Assembly: GCF_000010085.1 (NCBI RefSeq)
Contig: NC_007712.1
Location: 3,968,001-4,032,000 of the forward strand
Origin: Sodalis glossinidius str. 'morsitans'
GTDB lineage: Bacteria > Pseudomonadota > Gammaproteobacteria > Enterobacterales > Enterobacteriaceae
Length of the DNA: 64,000 bases
Direction of reading: 5' to 3'
In this document: piece by piece, positions 48,071 to 57,443 of the stretch
Layout: every line of letters starts with the position of its first letter
Numbering within the stretch: position 1 is the stretch's first letter
Translations under genes and position numbers: made by a program
Notes under the pieces: generated by a model
Told to the model about the DNA's origin: nothing
The model's database searches: none
Seen by the model: only the letters and a program-made list of their open reading frames with translations

Positions 48071-48541
48071 ATGTCTGCAACACCGCTTACCGCCGATCAC
48101 GTCCGCCGCTTGATCAGGGATATCTTTGTCTATCATATGCCGTTCAACCGCGAATTGGGTCTGAACTTGACTCGCCATGAGAGCGATGCCGCACAACTCG
48201 AATTTGAGCGCGATGAAAAGCTGGTGGGCAACGCCCTTCAGCGCATTCTTCACGGCGGCGTGATCGCGTCGGTGCTGGACGTCGCCGCCGGGATCACCTG
48301 CGTGACCAGCGCGCTATTGCGCCAGCCCGCGCTTTCGGAGCAGGATCTGCGCCACCGTCTGGCGCGCATGGGCACAATCGACATGCGGGTGGATTATCTG
48401 CTGCCCGGCCACGGTGAGCGGTTTATCGTCACCAGCCATCTGCTGCGCGGCGGCAACAAGATTTCCGTGGCGCGTGCGGAGCTGCGCAATGACCGGGGGC
48501 ATCATCTCGCCACCGCCACCGCTAACTATCTGGTAGGCTGA
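48071..48541 (+). CDS. yigI: Hotdog-fold thioesterase YigI
   Basis: Acyl-CoA thioesterase of the PaaI/YigI hotdog family. The core helix region LHGGVIASVLDVAAG and the strand DMRVDYLLPGHGERFIV are typical. 156 aa (E. coli 155). Start ATG at 48071; followed three bases after its stop by rarD. Divergent from pldA. Intact. Confidence 0.9.
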   Translation: MSATPLTADHVRRLIRDIFVYHMPFNRELGLNLTRHESDAAQLEFERDEKLVGNALQRILHGGVIASVLDVAAGITCVTSALLRQPALSEQDLRHRLARMGTIDMRVDYLLPGHGERFIVTSHLLRGGNKISVARAELRNDRGHHLATATANYLVG

Positions 48542-48544
48542 CCG

Positions 48545-49441
48545 ATGAGTGACAATAGCGCCCGTCAGGGTGTGTTGTGCGCCCTCGGAGCCTATTTTAT
48601 CTGGGGCCTGGCGCCCGCCTATTTCAAATTGATAGCCCAGGTGCCCGCCAACGAAATTCTCGCGCACCGTATTTTATGGTCGGTGGTGTTTATGTTGGTG
48701 CTGCTGACCCTTGGCCGCCGCTGGCCGCAGGTGCGCCAGTCTTTACGGCGCGGCAAATTGCTGCTGGCCCTGGCGCTGACCTCTGTGCTGGTCGGCAGCA
48801 ACTGGCTGCTGTTTATTTGGGCGGTCAATCACCACCATATGCTGGAAGCCAGCCTCGGCTACTTTATCAACCCGCTGGTCAACGTATTGCTCGGCATGCT
48901 GTTTTTGGGGGAACGGTTTCGCCGGCTGCAGTGGCTGGCGGGGATGCTGGCGTTCGCCGGCGTGCTGGTACAACTGTGGATGTTCGGTTCACTGCCGCTT
49001 ATCGCCTTGGGGCTGGCGCTCACTTTCGCCCTGTATGGCCTGTTGCGCAAAACGATCGGTATCGACGCGCAAACCGGCATGCTCATCGAAACCCTCTGGC
49101 TGATGCCGGCGGCCGCCTATTACCTGTTTATCGTCGCCGATAGCCCGACCAGCCATCTCGGCGCCAACGGCTGGCATCTTAATCTGCTACTCGCCTCCGC
49201 GGGCGTGCTGACCACGGTACCGCTGCTGCTATTTACCACTGCCGCGAACCGACTGCGCCTGTCGACGCTCGGTTTTTTCCAGTATCTGGGGCCGACGTTG
49301 ATGTTCCTGCTGGCGGTAGGATTTTATGGCGAGGCATTAAGCGCCGATAAGCTCTATACCTTCGCCTTTATTTGGCTGGCGCTCGGGGTTTTCATTACCG
49401 ACGCCCTTCTGACCCAGCGGCGGCGGCTTTCGGTCGCTTGA
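48545..49441 (+). CDS. rarD: EamA-family permease RarD
   Basis: Ten-helix inner-membrane protein of the drug/metabolite transporter superfamily; the chloramphenicol-sensitivity name is historical and the substrate is unknown. Two EamA repeats are visible (GVLCALGAYFIWGLAPAYFK; GYFINPLVNVLLGMLFLGE; FFQYLGPTLMFLLAVGFYGE). 298 aa (E. coli 296). Starts three bases after yigI, so likely cotranscribed. Intact. Confidence 0.9.
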   Translation: MSDNSARQGVLCALGAYFIWGLAPAYFKLIAQVPANEILAHRILWSVVFMLVLLTLGRRWPQVRQSLRRGKLLLALALTSVLVGSNWLLFIWAVNHHHMLEASLGYFINPLVNVLLGMLFLGERFRRLQWLAGMLAFAGVLVQLWMFGSLPLIALGLALTFALYGLLRKTIGIDAQTGMLIETLWLMPAAAYYLFIVADSPTSHLGANGWHLNLLLASAGVLTTVPLLLFTTAANRLRLSTLGFFQYLGPTLMFLLAVGFYGEALSADKLYTFAFIWLALGVFITDALLTQRRRLSVA

Positions 49442-49448
49442 GGCTGCC

Positions 49449-50252
49449 TCAGCTGCGCGACTGGCTGGTCGGACGCCGGACAGAGATGCAGGAGATAAAA
49501 CACGCCATCGCAGGCCCGAACAGCAGAATGGCGAATAAACGCAGGCTTTGCATCGCCATGACAAAACCGATGTTTACCTGACTGCCGGCGGCGATAATCG
49601 CCACGATATCCAAGCCTCCGGGGCTGGTGGCCAGATAAGCGGTCAGCAAATCCACCGGCAGCAGTTTATTCAACAGCCAGGCCATGGCGCCGCACAGCAG
49701 CATCAGGCCGACGATGGACGCCAGCATCTGCGGTAGCGTTTTTAGCGCCAACAGCACGATAGCGCGGGTGAAGCGCAGGCCAACGCTCCAGCCGAAAATG
49801 CATAGGCCAGCGCCAGCAGCAGCGGACCGGCGGGAATACGCAGCCGGCGGCCGAGAGTATCGCCCCCACGGGCCGCCACCGCCAGCGTGGCGATAAAGCA
49901 GAGCGTCCAACGGCGGAAACCACATTCCGCCGGCGCGACAGCCCCCCGGTTGGCCCGGGCAGGCTGCTAAACCTGACCAGCACCGCCAAAATGGAAGGTG
50001 AGAGAGCGCCGGCTAGTCATGCACCCCAGGATGGCCTGGCAGCCGATGAACACCTTGGGCGATATGGCGATGCGGGAGCCGGACAAGGCCATCACCAGAC
50101 CAACCATCATGGGACCTAGAGCAGCGCGGCGGGAACGTGGTAATGTTGCAGGATAAATCCCAGCGCCAGCCAACACGCCAACACGCCAACACGCCAACAC
50201 GCCAACACGCCAACAGGATCAGCAATTGGAGATAAACCGGCAAAGCTTTCAT
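49449..50252 (-). pseudogene. abrB: AbrB-family membrane protein pseudogene
   Basis: AbrB family (ammonia monooxygenase-type, two AbrB duplications) membrane protein. Start MKALPVYLQLLILLA at 50252, then an 8-bp repeat breaks the frame; MMVGLVMALSGSRIAIS and VFIGCQAILGCM follow in another frame (49967-50200); the C-terminal half is readable at 49449-49925 (LPVDLLTAYLATSPGGLDIV, then AIIAAGSQVNIGFVMAMQSL). Several frame changes and an apparent deletion. It replaces yigF/yigG of the E. coli order between rarD and corA. Confidence 0.8.
50169..50216 (-). repeat. 6 x 8-bp tandem repeat inside abrB
   Basis: Units of GCCAACAC on the plus strand, five perfect copies and a sixth differing at its last base. 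In the abrB sense they encode WRVGVLAC-type repeats in shifting frames. As 8 is not a multiple of 3, each gain or loss of a copy changes the frame. Confidence 0.95.
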
Positions 50253-50377
50253 GAATGAAGGTCGTTTCAAAGCAGGCGTAGGTAGCCATTTTATCACATT
50301 GCGGCCGCGGAGGGAAAATATCCTGCGTCCGGATCGGCGCCCTGACCGGCCGCCGTCGTCGTCTCCTCCGCCACTCC

Positions 50378-51328
50378 CTACAGCCAGTTTTTGCGCTTGA
50401 AATACAAATACGGCGCCAGCCCGGCCAAAATCATCAGCATAATGGCGCCCGGATAGCCGAAAGACCATCTGAGCTCGGGCATAAACTCGAAGTTCATACC
50501 ATAACTGGAGGCAACCAAGGTCGGCGGCAGGAAAACCACCGAGACCACCGAGAATATCTTGATGATGCGGTTCTGCTCGATATTGATAAATCCCATTGCC
50601 GCCTGCATCAGGAAGTTCACCTTCTGGAACAACGATTCGTTATGGGGCAGCAACGACTCGATATCGCGCAGCACCTCCCGCGCCTGCTCCAGCTGCCCCG
50701 ACGGCAGCCGCGCCTTGCGCACCAGAAAGTTCAGTGCACGCTGGGTATCCATCAGGCACAGCCTGACTTTCCAACCCACGTCCTCAAGCTCGGCGAGCGT
50801 GGAGAGCGCGTTATCATACTCATCGCCCTGGTGGCCATCCATGATGACCAGGCTCAGCGCTTCCAGATCGCTATAAATATTTTCAATTTCATCCGCCAGT
50901 TGCTCGATTTTCGTCTCGAACAAATCCAGCAGCAGCTCGTAGACGTTGCCGTCAATCAGCGTCTGGCTGCGGGTTCGCATCCGGTACAGGCGAAACGCCG
51001 GCAGTTCACGCTCGCGCAGGGTATAAAGCCGACCGTCGCGGATAGTAAATGCCACAGTGGCGTTACCGGCGTGATCTTCAGCGTCGGCATAAAAGAAGAA
51101 GGAATGAATATGCAGCCCGTCCTCGTCCTCGAAAAAGCGGGCGGACGCTTCGATGTCCTCTAGCTCCAGACGCGTCGCTAGGCTCTGCCCTAGCTCGTGC
51201 TGCACCCGTTCGCGCTCGTCATCGCCGGGCTCGATGAGATCCACCCATACCGCATCAAGTAAGGTGCCCTGCTCATCAGCGTCAAGACGCGACAAACGAT
51301 GGTTTTCCAGTTGAAATGCGTTAAGCAT
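50378..51328 (-). CDS. corA: Magnesium/cobalt channel CorA
   Basis: Homopentameric inner-membrane Mg2+ channel. A large cytosolic N-terminal domain with long helices (YELLLDLFETKIEQLADEIE) is followed by two C-terminal membrane helices; the selectivity signature YGMNFEF lies at the end of the first, and the basic tail KRKNWL ends the protein. 316 aa, the E. coli length. Intact; adjacent to uvrD as in E. coli, although yigE is absent. Confidence 0.97.
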   Translation of the reverse strand: MLNAFQLENHRLSRLDADEQGTLLDAVWVDLIEPGDDERERVQHELGQSLATRLELEDIEASARFFEDEDGLHIHSFFFYADAEDHAGNATVAFTIRDGRLYTLRERELPAFRLYRMRTRSQTLIDGNVYELLLDLFETKIEQLADEIENIYSDLEALSLVIMDGHQGDEYDNALSTLAELEDVGWKVRLCLMDTQRALNFLVRKARLPSGQLEQAREVLRDIESLLPHNESLFQKVNFLMQAAMGFINIEQNRIIKIFSVVSVVFLPPTLVASSYGMNFEFMPELRWSFGYPGAIMLMILAGLAPYLYFKRKNWL

Positions 51329-51656
51329 ACGCCCTCGTTTCCTTCACGGTAACCAACGGGAAACGCATTAGATCACAGAAATACGGGGTGAGGAGCCACC
51401 GTCGAGTTTCAGACCGTCAAAGACCGACTCTGCGCGACATTCATTGAAGGCCGCTGACAAGCACTGAGGCGGCCAGCGCTGGAGGCAGCCTTAGTGGATG
51501 TACCTGATAAACAGATTATCGAGCCAGTATCTACTGGGGGTGTCCAAGGCGTAATCCTCTCCTAATAGTAGTGCGCGCATGTTACGCCGAGAAGAAAAAG
51601 GCTGTCAATACGTGAGAAAAACCGTTTGGCCAGTTTCTGTACAATAGCGCGGCGGG
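51329..51656. other. Intergenic between corA and uvrD
   Basis: 328 bases that should hold the corA promoter. No open frame, repeat or hairpin with a T tract was recognised; yigE, found nearby in E. coli, has left no trace that I can read. Confidence 0.4.
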
Positions 51657-53819
51657 TCAAACGGTTTCCAGGCGGGCGTAAGCAACCACCAGCCATTTGA
51701 TGCCCTGGCCTTGAAACGCAATTTGCAGACGGCTATGTTCGCCGCTGCCTTCCAGATTGACTACCGTACCCTCACCAAATTTCGGATGGCGAACCCGCTG
51801 GCCAAGGGTGAAACCGCTATCGCTTTCGCTTAACGGCGCACCAATGCGCTGCTGGCTGGCCGGACGGGTCACGCTGGCGCGCAGCCGCACTTCTTCCACG
51901 CACGCCGGCGGCAGTTCGCCGACAAAGCGCGACGGCCGGTGGTAAGCCTCTTTGCCATACAGCCGGCGGGTTTCCGCATAGGTAATGGTCAGCTTGTCCA
52001 TCGCGCGGGTGACGCCGACATACGCCAGGCGGCGCTCTTCTTCTAGGCGCCCGCCTTCGTCCAGCGACATCTGGCTGGGGAACATTCCCTCTTCCATACC
52101 GACAATGAACACCTGGGGGAATTCTAGCCCTTTGGCGGAATGCAGCGTCATTAATTGCACCGCGTCCTGATAGGAGTCGGCCTGGCCCTCGCCGGCCTCC
52201 AGGGCGGCGTGAGACAGGAACGCCTGCAGCGGCAGCAAATCCTGATCTTCATCGTTGTAGCTAAACTGGCGGGTAGCGGTGACCAGCTCTTCCAGGTTCT
52301 CGATACGCGCCTGGCCCTTTTCACCTTTTTCCTGCTCGTACATGCTCCATAGGCCGGAGTTTTTGATCACCCGATCGGTTTGCACATGCAACGGCAGCTC
52401 CGCCGTCTCTTCCGCCAGCGCATCAATCAGCTCCAGAAACCGCTGCAGCGCGGCGGCGGCGCGACCGGCCAGCACGCGCTCCGCGAGCAGCGCCCGGCTC
52501 GACTGCCACAGCGTCAGCTGACGGTCGCGGGCGGTCTGACGCACGACATCCAGGGTGCGATCGCCGAGGCCGCGCGGCGGCGTATTGACGACCCGTTCAT
52601 AGGCGGCGTCATCGTTGCGGTTGGCGATAAGCCGCAAATAGGCCAGCGCATCCTTGATTTCCTGACGCTCGAAGAAGCGCATACCTCCATAAATCCGGTA
52701 AGGCAACCCCGTTTGCAACAGCGCCTCTTCCAGCACGCGCGACTGGGCGTTGCTGCGATACAAAATGGCGCAGTCCTTGAGCGCCCCACCCTGCTCCTGG
52801 CTTACCTTGATGCGGTTTACCACAAAGAGCGCCTCGTCCAGTTCGTTAAAGGCGCAGTAAAGGGTAATCGGTTCGCCTTCAGCGCCCTCGGTCCACAGAT
52901 TTTTGCCCAGCCGGCCGCCGTTGTGGGCGATAAGGGCGTTGGCCGCCTGCAGGATATTGCTGGTGGAGCGGTAATTTTGCTCCAATCGAATGGTCTGCGC
53001 GCCGGGGAAATCGTCCAGGAAGCGCTGGATGTTTTCTACCTGCGCCCCGCGCCAGCCGTAGATCGACTGGTCATCGTCGCCGACGATCATCACATTGCCG
53101 TCATCGCCGGCCAGCATGCGGATCCAGGCGTATTGAATTTGGTTGGTATCCTGGAATTCATCCACCAGGATATTGGTAAAACGTTCGCGGTAGTGGCGCA
53201 GAATATGCGGCTTGTTTAGCCACAGCTCGTGGGCGCGCAGCAGCAGCTCGGCAAAATCCACCAGCCCGGCGCGGTCGCACGCTTCCTGATAGGCCTGATA
53301 GATGCGCTGCCAGGTCGCCTCGACCGGATTGCCGTAACTCTCCACATGCTGCGGACGCAGTCCATCGTCTTTTTTGCCGCCGATATACCACATCGCCTGG
53401 CGCGGCGGCCACTGTTTCTCATCCAGATTCATGGCGCGGATAAGGCGTTTTAACAAGCGCAGTTGATCTTCACTATCGAGGATCTGAAAATCCTGCGGCA
53501 GGTTGGCATCCTGATGGTGGGCACGCAACAGGCGATGGGCCAGCCCATGGAAGGTACCGATCCACATGCCGCCCTGGCTGGTGCCCACCAGATGTTCGAT
53601 GCGGTGGCGCATCTCCGCCGCCGCCTTGTTGGTGAAGGTGACCGCCATTACCGAATAGGGCGAGCAATTTTCCACCGACAGCAGCCAGGCGATACGATGC
53701 ACCAGCACCCGCGTTTTGCCGCTGCCGGCGCCGGCCAGCACCAGCAAATTACCGCGCGGCGCCACCACGGCTTCCCGTTGCTTGTCGTTCAAGCTGTTGA
53801 GCAAATCAGAAACGTCCAT
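51657..53819 (-). CDS. uvrD: DNA helicase II UvrD
   Basis: Superfamily 1 3'-5' helicase of nucleotide-excision and mismatch repair. Q motif LNDKQREAVV, Walker A VLAGAGSGKTRVL, Walker B ILVDEFQDTNQIQ, GDDDQSIYGWRGA, LEQNYRST, and VTRAMDKLTITYAE toward the C-terminus. 720 aa, exactly as in E. coli. Last gene of the lptM-dapF-yigA-xerC-yigB-uvrD group; a LexA box lies in the 78-base gap to yigB, giving it its own SOS promoter. Intact. Confidence 0.97.
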   Translation of the reverse strand: MDVSDLLNSLNDKQREAVVAPRGNLLVLAGAGSGKTRVLVHRIAWLLSVENCSPYSVMAVTFTNKAAAEMRHRIEHLVGTSQGGMWIGTFHGLAHRLLRAHHQDANLPQDFQILDSEDQLRLLKRLIRAMNLDEKQWPPRQAMWYIGGKKDDGLRPQHVESYGNPVEATWQRIYQAYQEACDRAGLVDFAELLLRAHELWLNKPHILRHYRERFTNILVDEFQDTNQIQYAWIRMLAGDDGNVMIVGDDDQSIYGWRGAQVENIQRFLDDFPGAQTIRLEQNYRSTSNILQAANALIAHNGGRLGKNLWTEGAEGEPITLYCAFNELDEALFVVNRIKVSQEQGGALKDCAILYRSNAQSRVLEEALLQTGLPYRIYGGMRFFERQEIKDALAYLRLIANRNDDAAYERVVNTPPRGLGDRTLDVVRQTARDRQLTLWQSSRALLAERVLAGRAAAALQRFLELIDALAEETAELPLHVQTDRVIKNSGLWSMYEQEKGEKGQARIENLEELVTATRQFSYNDEDQDLLPLQAFLSHAALEAGEGQADSYQDAVQLMTLHSAKGLEFPQVFIVGMEEGMFPSQMSLDEGGRLEEERRLAYVGVTRAMDKLTITYAETRRLYGKEAYHRPSRFVGELPPACVEEVRLRASVTRPASQQRIGAPLSESDSGFTLGQRVRHPKFGEGTVVNLEGSGEHSRLQIAFQGQGIKWLVVAYARLETV

Positions 53820-53869
53820 AGGTGGCCTTTAACATGCGATGAGGAACGCCGCCCGGCGGCGGCGAAACA

Positions 53870-53885
53870 CTGGTCATTTATACAG
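53870..53885 (-). promoter_or_regulatory. LexA (SOS) box before uvrD
   Basis: On the minus strand the 16 bases read CTGTATAAATGACCAG, a CTG-N10-CAG LexA site, 51 bases before the uvrD start. E. coli uvrD has a site of the same design in the same place. Confidence 0.8.
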
Positions 53886-53897
53886 AGTTAGCGTTGA

Positions 53898-54608
53898 TTA
53901 TAACAAGGCTGTCAGGGATGCCAACCGCGAAATTTCCAGATGCGGCAACAGACGCGCATCGGCGGCGAAATTACCGCCGCGATCGTTGATCCAGCAGGCC
54001 TGCATCCCGTAGCGAATGGCGCCGGTGACATCCGCTTCCAGATCGTCGCCCACGTGCAAAATAGTCTCGGGCGGCACATTCAGCAGCGTCGCCACCAGAT
54101 GGTACATATCCTGCCAGGGCTTGGCGCGGCCGTCCGGGCCGGCGCGCAGAATGTGGCTGAAATAGCCCGCCAGCCCGCAGGCCTCGGGAGACGCGTTGCC
54201 GTTGGTGATCGCCACCAACGGCCAGCGGGCGCCAAGGGCCGCCAACGTTTCGTGCGTGTCTGCCGGGACATCAATCTGACTTCGCCAGAGCAAGACGACC
54301 TCCATGGCAACATCGGCGCCGGCGCGCGCGTCGTGCTCGCTGAGCCCCGCGTTACGCATCGCCAATTCGATCGAGCGCCAGCGCCAATGGCTCACATCGT
54401 GATAGATTTCCGGCTCGCGCTGACGCAGCTCACGGCGCAAACGCTGATAATCTTCTTGCCTCAGGTCGCGCAGCGCAGGATGGTAATGCTGTAGAAACCG
54501 CACCGACTCATATTCGGTGCGGGCAATCACCGGCCGGTTATCGTACAGGGTATCATCGAGATCAAAGGTTAACGCGCGCAGCGGTCGCAAAGGACGATAG
54601 AAATGCAT
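53898..54608 (-). CDS. yigB: HAD phosphatase YigB (flavin pathway)
   Basis: HAD hydrolase that in E. coli dephosphorylates 5-amino-6-ribitylamino-uracil phosphate (riboflavin synthesis) and FMN. Motif I FDLDDTLYDN, motif II VAITNGNAS, motif III region GRAKPWQDMY, motif IV HVGDDLEADV. 236 aa (E. coli 238). Its ATG shares one base with the xerC stop (TGATG), showing translational coupling. Intact. Confidence 0.93.
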   Translation of the reverse strand: MHFYRPLRPLRALTFDLDDTLYDNRPVIARTEYESVRFLQHYHPALRDLRQEDYQRLRRELRQREPEIYHDVSHWRWRSIELAMRNAGLSEHDARAGADVAMEVVLLWRSQIDVPADTHETLAALGARWPLVAITNGNASPEACGLAGYFSHILRAGPDGRAKPWQDMYHLVATLLNVPPETILHVGDDLEADVTGAIRYGMQACWINDRGGNFAADARLLPHLEISRLASLTALL

Positions 54609-55519
54609 CAGGTTTTTTCCCGTTTGGCTCGTGGGTGCGCGGCATCATACACCGATGCCAAATGCTGAAAATCGAGGTGAGTGTAAATCTGGGTGGTACT
54701 GAGGTTGGCGTGGCCAAGCAGCTCCTGTACCGCGCGCAAGTTGCCGCTTGACTCCAGCATATGGGTGGCGAAGGAGTGGCGCAGCTTATGGGGATGGATA
54801 TGGCTGTTTACCCCTTGCTTCACACCCCATTCGGCGAAACGTTTTTGTACGTTGCGCGCGGAAATGCGACGTCCGCTGTTGGCGATAAACACCGCATCAT
54901 CCTTGGGCGCGTAACGGTCACGTAGCGTTAACCAGCGCGTCAGCCAGGTGACGGCGGTGGCGCCGATGGGCAATTTACGCTCTTTGTTGCCTTTACCCAC
55001 CACCCGCACTTCGCCGCCGCCGAGATCCACATCCGCGCAATTCAGGCCGACCAGCTCCGCCAAACGCAGGCCCGCGCCGTACATCACTTCAAGCATCGCG
55101 CGGTCGCGCAGGGCCAGCGGGTCGCGGGTATCGATATCCAGCAGGTGGTCAACTTCATCCACATCCATGTTTTTTGGCAAATGCCGTCCGTGGCGTGGCG
55201 CGGAAACGCCGCGTGCCGGGTTTGCGCCCAGCGCGTCGGTGCTCACCAGCCAGTCGAGAAAGCTGCGTAGCGCAGAGAGCCGCAGCGCCAAACTGGCGGA
55301 CTGTAGCCCCTGGCGCTTGCTGCGCGCGGCCAGCGCACGCACCTGGCTCACCTCCAGCTGTCTCCATTCCGTCAGCCCCATTTCATCGATCAGGACGATA
55401 ACGGTATACAGCTGCCGCTGATAGCTTTCCCGCGTTTTGGCGCTCAGTTGCAGCTCCACACGCAGATAATGCAGGAAAGCGTCTACCTGCAGCTGCAGCG
55501 GAGAGCCTGTGCCGGTCAT
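54608..55519 (-). CDS. xerC: Site-specific tyrosine recombinase XerC
   Basis: Resolves chromosome dimers at dif together with XerD. An N-terminal SAM-like DNA-binding domain is followed by the catalytic domain with Arg in GAGLRLAELVG, Lys in GKGNKERKLP, HKLRHSFATHM (His, Arg), LLGHANLST (His) and Tyr in QIYTHLDFQH. The start used is the ATG at 55519 (MTGTGSPLQLQ), which overlaps the yigA stop (ATGA); the frame is open five codons further up. 303 aa (E. coli 298). Intact. Confidence 0.95.
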   Translation of the reverse strand: MTGTGSPLQLQVDAFLHYLRVELQLSAKTRESYQRQLYTVIVLIDEMGLTEWRQLEVSQVRALAARSKRQGLQSASLALRLSALRSFLDWLVSTDALGANPARGVSAPRHGRHLPKNMDVDEVDHLLDIDTRDPLALRDRAMLEVMYGAGLRLAELVGLNCADVDLGGGEVRVVGKGNKERKLPIGATAVTWLTRWLTLRDRYAPKDDAVFIANSGRRISARNVQKRFAEWGVKQGVNSHIHPHKLRHSFATHMLESSGNLRAVQELLGHANLSTTQIYTHLDFQHLASVYDAAHPRAKREKT

Positions 55520-56217
55520 GCCCGGCTGACCCAACGTTCCAGCAGCCCCGGTAACAGCGTGGCCAACTGCTGTAATAACACCGTGCCCATCCCGTCCTGG
55601 AAATGCTGGCTGTCGCGGCTGGTAAACATCAGCACGCCGAGGGAGCCGTCATCCCCCAGCAGAGACATGGCAACGGAGCCAACCTGCCGCACCTGAGGCA
55701 GCAGCAGCAGTTCCGGACCATTAAGCTTGCCGAGATAATGGTTGCCCTGGCCGAGGCGCTGGATCCGCAGCGGCTCGAACGCACTGCGCGCCAGCGCCAA
55801 ATGGGTGAATCCGGACGGCGCGCCCAACTGCCATTGGTCGCTGAACAGCCGCACATGCGCGCCCGCGAGTCCCAGGCCGCGCGCCCAGCGCTGCAGGCGA
55901 TTAAGCAGCTCCTGCAAACTCCCTGCCGCCGCCAGATCGGACTGCAGCCGCAGTAACCGATAGAACAGCGGCTCGTTGGTGCTCGCGTGTTCCATGAGGC
56001 GGGTAATATCGTCTTCCAACTGCTGAATATGGGCACGCTGACGTCCCAGTTGCCATTCCAGCAGCGACACACAGCCGCGCACCGGATGCGGCACCACCAT
56101 CTGCTCCACGATCCGGGCATTACGGATAAAGAAATCCGGGTGCGTGAGCAGATACTGCACCACCTGTTCGTCATCCAGCGTTTGCGCGCTGTCCGCCTGT
56201 TCGCCGACTTGCTTCAT
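55516..56217 (-). CDS. yigA: DUF484 protein YigA
   Basis: GAF-like DUF484 protein of unknown role, always tied to dapF and xerC in gammaproteobacteria. Typical features are VVQYLLTHPDFFIRNARIVE near the start and FTSRDSQHFQDGMGTVLLQQ near the end. 233 aa (E. coli 235). Overlaps dapF by four bases upstream and xerC by four bases downstream, so it is part of one coupled operon. Intact. Confidence 0.9.
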   Translation of the reverse strand: MKQVGEQADSAQTLDDEQVVQYLLTHPDFFIRNARIVEQMVVPHPVRGCVSLLEWQLGRQRAHIQQLEDDITRLMEHASTNEPLFYRLLRLQSDLAAAGSLQELLNRLQRWARGLGLAGAHVRLFSDQWQLGAPSGFTHLALARSAFEPLRIQRLGQGNHYLGKLNGPELLLLPQVRQVGSVAMSLLGDDGSLGVLMFTSRDSQHFQDGMGTVLLQQLATLLPGLLERWVSRA

Positions 56218-57038
56218 AGATGAATAAATCCGTCATAGATATGGGTGGCCGGGCCAGTCATATACAGCGGATGACCCGGTCCGCGCCAGCTGATGGCGAG
56301 TCGGCCGCCGGTGAGTTCCACCTGTACCTGTTCCGCCAGCTGACCCTGCGAGATCCCCACCGCGACCGCGGCACAGGCGCCGCTGCCGCAGGCTTGGGTT
56401 TCTCCCGCGCCGCGTTCGTAGACCCGCAGGCGGATATGCCCGCGGTTCAACACCTGCATAAAACCAATATTGGCCCGTTCCGGAAAACGCTCGTGGCTCT
56501 CCAATACCGGTCCAAGCGTCGCGACCGGCGCGTTGTCTACGCTGTCCACGGCGATTACGCAGTGCGGGTTGCCCATGGACACCACGCCGCAGAGCACCGT
56601 CTGCTCCGCCGCACGCATAATATAGGTTTTTTCAACCCTAGCAGCGCGAAACAGCACCTGCTGCGGGTCGAAATTCGGCTCGCCCATATTAACGCGTACC
56701 GAATCGTCTTCAGTGACGGTCAATACCATACGTCCCGTTTGGGTACTGACATGGATATCGCGTTTGTTGGTCAGATTCTTCATGCGCACAAAACGGGCAA
56801 AACAGCGGGCGCCGTTGCCGCATTGCGCCACTTCGCTACCGTCGGCGTTAAAAATACGATAATGGAAATCCAGTTCCGGATCATAGGGTGGTTCCACCAC
56901 CAGCAATTGATCAAACCCTACACCGCAATGCCGGTCCGACAGGCGGCGGATCATTTCGGGTGAGAAATAAACATTTTGCGTCACGGCATCCACGACCATA
57001 AAGTCGTTACCCAGGCCGTGCATTTTGGAGAACTGCAT
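56214..57038 (-). CDS. dapF: Diaminopimelate epimerase
   Basis: Converts LL- to meso-diaminopimelate for lysine and peptidoglycan, cofactor-independent two-cysteine mechanism. Cys73 is in QCGNGARCFARF and Cys217 in ETQACGSGACAAVAVG; the start is MQFSKMHGLGNDFMVVDA. 274 aa, the E. coli length. Overlaps yigA by four bases (ATGA) and follows lptM by 69 bases. Together with intact asd it supports cell-wall DAP supply. Intact. Confidence 0.97.
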   Translation of the reverse strand: MQFSKMHGLGNDFMVVDAVTQNVYFSPEMIRRLSDRHCGVGFDQLLVVEPPYDPELDFHYRIFNADGSEVAQCGNGARCFARFVRMKNLTNKRDIHVSTQTGRMVLTVTEDDSVRVNMGEPNFDPQQVLFRAARVEKTYIMRAAEQTVLCGVVSMGNPHCVIAVDSVDNAPVATLGPVLESHERFPERANIGFMQVLNRGHIRLRVYERGAGETQACGSGACAAVAVGISQGQLAEQVQVELTGGRLAISWRGPGHPLYMTGPATHIYDGFIHL

Positions 57039-57107
57039 ATCCCACTCCGCTGAGTAGCCGATAACGCAGCATAGCGCGTCTGCCGGCAGGAAGCGACTGC
57101 GTCGCGA

Positions 57108-57317
57108 TTACGGCTGTTCGGTCCCGACGGCGGTGCTGCCGTCATCCCCGGGCGAGGCGGTCTGCACAGGGGACTGGGTCGAGGACCGCGTGGTCATCAG
57201 TTGACGCTTCTGTTCGCTTTTATCCGCCGGCGGAAAATAAAGGGGACCTTTCAGGCCACAGCCGTAAAGTCCTAGCAGCATCAACCCCAACGCCGCACGG
57301 CGCAATTCGCTTTTCAT
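57108..57317 (-). CDS. lptM: Small lipoprotein LptM (YifL)
   Basis: Outer-membrane-directed lipoprotein that in E. coli helps LptD mature. A short signal peptide ends at the lipobox LYGC, and the conserved CGLKGPLYFPPADK follows the lipidated cysteine. The tail is rich in Ser, Thr, Gln and Pro. 69 aa from the ATG at 57317 (MKSELRRAALGL); an ATG three codons upstream (57326) is possible but its AGGTA lies too close. First gene before dapF, as in E. coli. Confidence 0.88.
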   Translation of the reverse strand: MKSELRRAALGLMLLGLYGCGLKGPLYFPPADKSEQKRQLMTTRSSTQSPVQTASPGDDGSTAVGTEQP

Positions 57318-57416
57318 TTCACCCATTACCTATTGTTCATCCGTCTCAGCCTCCTATCATCGCAGTTGGCATCTGAAAAGCAACAGCAATTGTCGTTGGC
57401 AAGCGACGCGGCGGGC

Positions 57417-57436
57417 GCGGGGAAAGCGTGCCCCGC
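57417..57436 (-). terminator. GC-rich hairpin after cyaA
   Basis: GCGGGG (57417-57422) pairs with CCCCGC (57431-57436) around an 8-base loop, seven bases past the cyaA stop on the minus strand. No T tract follows. Probable 3' end of cyaA. Confidence 0.45.
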
Positions 57437-57443
57437 CGGCGAA

